In this document: positions 57,871 to 64,000 of the stretch, in pieces
Layout of the letters: each line of letters opens with the position of its first letter
Position numbering within the stretch: the stretch's first letter is position 1
DNA from: Gnetum montanum
Taxonomy: Eukaryota; Streptophyta; Gnetopsida; Gnetales; Gnetaceae
DNA length: 64,000 bases
NCBI GenBank assembly: GCA_015680685.1
Contig: MNCI01018013.1
Coordinates: 190,303-254,302, forward strand
Direction of reading: 5' to 3'
The notes under the pieces: generated by a model
Told to the model about the DNA's origin: nothing
What the model saw: only the letters and a program-made list of their open reading frames with translations
The model's database searches: none
Translations under genes and position numbers: made by a program

Positions 57871-57972
57871 TAAGACTATTCTAGATTTGGTTTTACCTAC
57901 AGACTTTAGGAGTATGCCATCATAGGATCATTGACATAATGTGTTATCCACTACAATGACATATTGATTTGA

Positions 57973-59150
57973 TCACTTGTGAATAGAGTCCTTTTGAGTA
58001 GTAGTTAGGCCTTGTGATGATTTTCCATGCATAAGGTAAAATTTGATATCATCATACCATTCTCCAGGAAGAGCAGGATGAACGACAGCAACAAAGGTAT
58101 CCTTAGTGTTCTCTGTGATAGGAGTAGCATAGTCCATGGTTAAGGTGGACAACTTAATAAACACATCTAGAATTACACTAAGGGCTAACATTGTAATTGT
58201 GTTGGCTATGACATTCTTATTTTGGGGTATGTCTTGGATATCAATGTCTATGAATTGTTGTAAAAATTACTTTCCTAGGTCATAGTATGGTTGTAAATGT
58301 TTGGATTTACATGCATAGACTTCGGTTACTTGGTTAACCACAACTTGTGAATCGTCTTTAATTGCTAAGAATCTAATTCCTAGGTCACGAGCTACTATCA
58401 TCCCTCTAATCAAACCCTCGTACTCCACTATGTTGTTGGTACATTGAACATTAAAATGATAGGCAAAGGATCAGATTTCACCAAATGGGAATGTTATGAT
58501 GGTAGCAGCATTGGCCCCATGGGTATTTGAAGTTGTCAAAGTGTATGACTTCCTCATAACCCTTGGGTATTTGGCTAGCTACATTAATATACTCATCAGT
58601 AAACTGGGATCTATGGCTGCTTAATCATCAATAGGTGAAAATGTAACTTGTACAACTATAGCTTGACCTTTCATTAAGGATTAAGAGATGTAATGAAGGT
58701 TGAACTCTATTGTTATGGCTTTTCATTAGGCTATACAACTACTTTTGTAAATGTTGGTCGTTATGGCTCTAAGTATGTTATCCTTGAAAATGACATTGCC
58801 TTGGCTTTTGAAGAGGTAGTGTCTTCACTTCTTCAAAGAGAAGACTAGTACTAGACAATAGTTCTCCACTTCAATGTATTAGGTCTTGTGGGAAACTAAT
58901 GCATGGCTAAGGTAGTATACAGGCATTTCAACTCCATCATCACATTTCTGATAAAGTAGAGAGGCAATGGATGTGTCAGAGATAGCAAGGTAAATGTAAA
59001 ATAGTTTACCCTCTTGTAGAGGATAGACTATCAATAGTTGTGTCAACTATTGCTTAAGGTTTTCAAAGGCCTCTTGGCATTGAGCCATCAACTCATAATA
59101 AACCCCTTTCTTAAGAAAGAGCTGCATGGGCTATAACTTATCTATAATCC
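57973..59150 (-). pseudogene. RNase H and second RNase H-like (aRNH) domain, element H
   Basis: The minus strand has NNIVEYEGLIRGMIVARDLGIR, then AIKDDSQVVVNQVTEVYACK and HLQPYYDLG (about 58450-58290). This is the extra archaeal-like RNase H domain carried by the Tat lineage between the standard RNase H and the integrase (usual form NNxAEYEALLxGLxxAxxMG ... GDSxLVVxQV). Standard RNase H and connection sequence lies upstream, to about 59150, more decayed. 57973-58191 links to the integrase. Confidence 0.8.
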
Positions 59151-59159
59151 TATAAATAA

Positions 59160-60337
59160 ATCTATTAAAAGCTGTAATTTGGCTTGTAATCCTCAGAGCT
59201 CCTTAAGCTTAGAAGGTGTTGTTAATTTGGATATGACCTTAACCTTATTAGGATTAACACATATCCTTGCTTCAAAGACTACAAAGCCAAGCTTCTTTTT
59301 AGTTTAACACTAAAAATGCATTTATTAGGATTGAGCCTAATCTCATACTTGGGACATCATTTACGCACAAGGTCTAGGTCATTAGCATGATCATTAGCCA
59401 CTTTGAACTTAATGACTATGTCATCTACATAATCATTAAGTAAACCTAGCATGTAATCACTGAAGATATAGGTCATGACTCTCTAGTATGTTGTGCCTAC
59501 ATTCTTTAGGCCAAAGAGTATAATGGTATAACAAAAAGTACTTGAAGGGATCATGAAGGTTATGCTAAGTTGATGCTCTAGGTTAATTCTAATCTAGTTA
59601 TAGCATGAGAATACATCCATAAAGGACAACAAGGCATGTCTGGCCATAGTATTAATAAGTTAATCAATACTAGGCAAAGGAAAGTCATCTTTGATTGTCA
59701 CTTTATTTAGGTCTCAAAAATCAATGCAAATATAGATACTCTCATTTTTCTTAGGGACTACCACTATGTTGAACATCCATTCTACCTAATTTATAGACCT
59801 AATGAAACCATCTTGGTAGAGCTTTGAGATTTCATCACAAATTACCAATGCCAAATCAAGTCTAATTTTATGCACTTTTTGCTTAACTGGTCTAATTCTA
59901 GGATCTAGTATGATGTTGTGCTGGAATAAAGATGGCTCTAGGCCTAGCGTATCTACATATGACTAGGCAAAGACCCAAATGTTTCTTTGTAGGACCTTGG
60001 TAATGTCTTGAGCATATTGAGGTTCCAGTGATGAACTTAATTTAAAGGTTTTCTCCCCACCACTGTGTGTTGTGATAGGAACCTCAACTAGAGAGTCTTT
60101 GGTTATGTTGCCTACCTCTAAGTCAAGGGTTTTCACTAGGTTTTTAGGCCATTCTAGAGGTTTTTCTATTGAGGCTATGTGGTCTATAAGTCTCTTAGCT
60201 TCAAGATCTAGGAAATCAGAGTCAATACACTCTTCAACATCACCATGAGATCCATGTAGATACAAAGGCATAATGATTTGCTCCAAGGTACTCATACTTT
60301 GATCTTGCATATCAACCAAAAGAATATTAAGTGACAC
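59160..60337 (-). pseudogene. Reverse transcriptase remains of element H
   Basis: The pre-RT region at 60337-59963 ends in ITKVLQRNIWVFA. It continues, past a stop, with DPRIRPVKQKVHKIRLD, GFIRSINWVEWMFNIVVVPKKNES, ICIDF-x-DLNKVTIKDDFPLPSID, ARHALLSFMDVFSCYN, FGLKNVGTTY and the intact catalytic YVDD at 59420-59431. The PKDDFPLPHID/ARHALLSFMDGFSGYNQI style is typical of Tat-type Ty3 RT. Several stops. No gag or protease is found upstream; a tandem array starts instead. Confidence 0.87.
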
Positions 60338-60459
60338 CTAGGTAAAAGTGAATAAATAATGCTAAAATGCTATAAAATTATGCAAACACATGCAAATTGA
60401 ATGCAAGCAAGGTCACTTAGGTCATCAATGAGGTAAGGAAAATTCAACAAAGTGCAATA

Positions 60460-63270
60460 GAGGTCAACAAGGGTTAAATGAAGGGGTGATATAAGAAATA
60501 GGGCTACTCCAAGGTAGTGATATTAGAAATGAAGGGACCTTCCCAAGGTAGTGTAGGGTTAGATTTATCAAAATTGGGCACTCCAATAGTCCATAAAGGC
60601 AAAACAACAAGTTTTGGAGCCTTTGCCCTTTGTTTCCATGTTGGCCAGCATAGAAAACCAAAAATTCAGCCAAATCAAGATCAAATGAGGTCAAACAAGA
60701 AGCTAGAACCCAAATCTAGAAGTTATGCATCCTCTAACTTCATTTTGAGATAGTTTGAGTTAATTTTGAGTGTCAAAACATGTCGAAATGGATCTTTTCC
60801 ATTTTTCCATGCTGAGTACAGTATCCCCAACATGGAAGAATGGGGGGAACACTTGTTTCATAGATTTAGGATGGTTTAAGATCACATTGACTAGGTTTCT
60901 AGGCCCCTAGGATTGTAGACTTCGATTCTACAAGTTTTTGATTGATTTTGAACATGTTTGAAGGTTGTTCAAGGGTACTTAAGGCCTTCCCCATTTTTTT
61001 CATAACGAGGAAGTTATGCTAGCATGGAAGATTAAGAGAAATGGATTTTGAAGGTTAAAATGAAGTCAAATAAGAAAAATCTTGAGGCTATAAGCTCCTA
61101 GGCTTTTCTAGTGTAGATCTTTGGCTTTTGAGAGTCATCTTGCTACTAGAAGTGGAAAAGTAGCTTTCCCCCTTTCTTTCCATGTTGCCCAACATGGAAG
61201 TAGACTCCTTCAACATGGATGAAGAAAGAATCCCAGAACTAGGCTAATTCAAGTCATAATTGACTATGCATGTCAACTTTTGGATTTGCTAGGGCCAAGG
61301 GCTAGGGTTTCATGTCAAAATTTTGTAGTTTCAAGTACTTCAAAGTGGTTTTTGAGCTTCCCCTCTTTTTTGATGCTGGGGCTAGGGAACTTAGCATGAA
61401 AAACTAGGAAAAACCATCTTTTGGATATATGGGATCAATTTTCAAAGGTTTGAAGTCTCTAGTAACTATTGACAAGGTTCTAGAGTGCATGTAAGGTCAT
61501 TTGACACTGTTCTAAGGTGTTTAGAAGTTTCAAATGAGTCTCCCCTTTATTTCCATGTTTCCTAGAATGGAAGAGGGGATCCCTAGCATGGAAACATCAT
61601 AAATCTCATATCTAGCCTAGTTTTAACCTTAGTCAACCATGCATGGGTGCTCCTAGGGCTGCCGAGGTTGAGGACTAGGGTATAGGATCAAAACTAGTTA
61701 GGTTTGAGGTATTCTAGATGTTTTTGGGGCTTTCCCCCATTCTTCCATGTTGAGGATGGTATGCTTAGTGTGGAAAACTAGGGTGATAATGTTTTAACCA
61801 TTTTTAATGAATTTTACAAGGTTTGAAGGCTCTAGAAGGTGTGAAATTAGTCTTAGGTCTTATGTAAGGTTGCAGGGTGTCTGTTTGAGGTGTATAAAGA
61901 TCATTTTGAAGTCTCCCAAAACTTTCTCATTTTCTTCCATGTTGGCTAGCATGGAAGAGTGAGATCTCAATGTAGAGGAACTCATGGACCCTACATTTTG
62001 CTAGTTTGTGATATTTCTAAGCATGCATGTAGGTCTCAAATGTTGCCAATGTCAATTATTGCCACCTAATGTTAAATTTTAATTATTTCAATGGTTATTA
62101 GAAACTTTTTGGGATTTCTCTAATTTTTTCCATGTTAGGATTTCCATGCCCAATGTGAAAGATTAGGAGGAAAGGGTTTTTTGGCTATTTTCAGTCAATT
62201 TTGTCTATGCATGAGTATCTATAGGGTTGCTAGCATTAGCTATCAATGTTTAAAGTTAAAATCCTATCATTTTAAAGGTTATGAGAGGGTTTTCAATATT
62301 CCACCATTCCATCCACATTAAGGGTAGGAGGCTCAAAGTGGATAGGGTCCCCCCTAGTGTGGAAAACAAAAAGAAGAAAATTTTAATCATTTTAGATGAC
62401 TTCTAGAAGTCTGGTGGCTTTTTGGAAGAATTAGGTTGCTCTTGAAAGTTAAATTGCATGTAAATTTTAATAGTTTTGGCTTCTGCCCATTCATCTACAC
62501 TAAGATTGGGATGCTCAATATGGATTAGGCCCCCCCTCAACTAGGAAAGTTAGCTCTAGGCTAAATCAATAGCCAATCGACCATGCCTGTCAGCTTTTGG
62601 GTTTGCCGATGTTGATAATCAATACTGGGTGCCAAGATTTAGTAGTTTGAAGGCTCTTAAGTGCCTCATGCAATCTCCTCCATTTCTCCACATTAGGCAT
62701 GATGGCCCTAATGTGGATGAGAAGGGGATGATATTTTTGTATCATATTTCACCACATTTGTAGCTTTTGGAAGCTCTAAAGATCTTTAGCAGGGTCTAAG
62801 GGTCACTAGGCTTTGAAATATGATTACTAGGCAGTTGATTTAGGTTAATTTTGGCTTCCCCCCATCCATTCACACTAGGAATGGAATGATTAATGTGAAT
62901 CAAACCTCCCTCAATGTGAAAGCACCAAATCTTAAGGTTTCAACAAATTTTGACTAGGATTGGTGAGATTCCAGGGCTACTAGAGATGCTTGGAGGAGTT
63001 CTCGATCATGTAGGGCCCTCTCTAGGGTCAAACTTGGGTTAGATAGATGTGGGATAAGAATAGTATTACCCTATTTATTCCATGTTGGCCAATGTTACTC
63101 CAACATGGAAACCCAAGTTGTCCCATTTTAGTAGTGTTTCACCCCTTTTATGGAGTCCAGAATAGGAAAAAGGTAAATTTTTGTTGTTAACAAAGGCTAG
63201 AGGTTTATGTTTTTGTGGTTTTGGGCAATGGGAGGCATGTATCCATGCTAGGCATGTCATCCATAGCATG
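60460..63270. repeat. Degenerate tandem array, about 190-bp units with a CCATGTTGG palindrome
   Basis: A landmark of the form TTCCATGTTGGCC...AACATGGAA, often next to TTCCCCC, recurs near 60636, 60804, 61000, 61178, 61365, 61549, 61742, 61935, 62128, 62308, 62490, 62690, 62868 and 63079. Better copies (61178-61200 and 63079-63110) are near-perfect inverted repeats. A second landmark (ATGCATG followed by GGGTTGC or similar) occurs about every 375 bp, which suggests two-unit periodicity. The same CCATGTTGGG motif lies in the H LTR at 55950-56240. No coding potential. Confidence 0.7.
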
Positions 63271-64000
63271 GGTGCATGGGAGTTAAGGTTGCAACATGGT
63301 TCTAAGTTTTAAAATTGGAAAAAAGCTTAGCATTGATGCAATTTTTTGTTTAAGAGAGAAGGTGCAAGGTGGGGCCCATAATCCAAGAATTTAAAATTTT
63401 GAATAGTGAAGCTATTTTCCACCCAAAATTAATGTTGAAGAGACTTTCTCCCTTTTACAATTTATTGCACTTGGCATTATGGTGCACTAAATTAGTAGCT
63501 AGGATTTAGAGGTGGACGTTTAGGTTTAGATGTAGTTTATATTGTAAAATTTTGCAAATTTTTAATCATAATTGTCATTCTTGCAAATTGTGCATTGGAG
63601 GAGAGCTTTGGCAAACATGTTTTTGGTAGAGCACCATTCTTTAGTGTGGAAGACATCGATCCTTCCTACACATAGCATTGAACTCCTGTTTCTTCTTAAT
63701 CTCAATCATCAATAGTGTTGAGCCTACCATGGCACCTATGTAGTGAGGGGAAAAGAGTTAGAATCCTAGGATTTAGAAGATGGATAAATGGGAAAAGGAT
63801 CTATTAAGGCTGCCTAGGCTCATTAAAATCCAAGCCTCTTCTATTGCTACTCCAAGGTAGGCAAATCTACCTATTTTTGCTTTATTTTCTAGCTATTTTC
63901 TATGGTTTTCTTGTATTTTTCTTGCCACATGTGGGGTTATTTTTCTTAGATCTACACTGAAGCTTGCTATTTTTATGATTTTTTCCGAAAATTTGAGGGT
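63271..64000. other. No recognised feature
   Basis: AT-rich flank to the window edge. No array landmark, ORF of note or LTR end is seen. Confidence 0.5.

Noticed and set aside
60460-63270. CRISPR-like array
   Set aside because: Units are degenerate, about 190 bp apart, with no constant short repeat or unique spacers, in plant DNA.

Overview
The window looks like repeat-rich plant nuclear DNA: AT-rich, gene-poor and almost wholly built from retroelement remains. I see no intact host gene. Most elements carry stops and frameshifts, and many differences between copies are C-to-T or G-to-A changes, as expected for old methylated DNA. Assembly gaps lie at 13827-14281 and 37551-37817, with single N joins at 23414, 35450 and 37078. 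The species cannot be named from the sequence.

Layout. 1-4021: the 3' end of a plus-strand Ty3/gypsy element (C): integrase, long 3' UTR, LTR. 4022-24236: a broken minus-strand L1-type LINE, cut into at least four pieces by a solo LTR (about 4335-6261), a Ty1/copia element (F, 6410 to about 11688) and a minus-strand Ty3 element (A, 11915-23922). A carries a second Ty3 element (B, 15931-22612) inside its gag. 24237-29084: a complete but decayed copia element (G). 29085-34520: little coding signal, but four tRNA-derived SINE-like copies and a G-rich block. 34530-42276: a copia gag remnant interrupted by 6.2 kb holding an endogenous pararetrovirus (Caulimoviridae-like, minus strand, about 35689-41227) and a reversed copia RT fragment, with a long direct duplication on both sides. 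43430-48929: the 3' part of element D, a relative of A, B and C that keeps an accessory coiled-coil ORF. 48930-52830: remains of a chromovirus-like Ty3 element (E), followed by an LTR of the same family as the solo LTR at 4.3 kb. 55.1-60.4 kb: a minus-strand Tat-lineage Ty3 element (H) with RT, a second RNase H-like domain, integrase and an LTR. 60.46-63.3 kb: a degenerate tandem array of about 190-bp units built on a CCATGTTGG palindrome. 63.3-64.0 kb: nothing recognised.

How the parts relate. A, B, C and D form one family: LTRs bounded by TGATGAGT/ACTCATCA-like ends, a tRNA-Asp-type primer site where the 5' end is present, a U3 with palindromes just before a TATAAATA box, and a shared 3' UTR of about 2 kb. 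Target-site duplications (TCACT for A; GTTGA/GTTTA for B) give an insertion order: LINE first, then A, then B. The features of most interest are the promoter-bearing, movement-protein-less pararetrovirus with its 368-bp flanking duplication, the palindrome-defined U3 and accessory ORF of the A-D family, the tandem array at 60.5-63.3 kb and the cluster of SINE-like copies.
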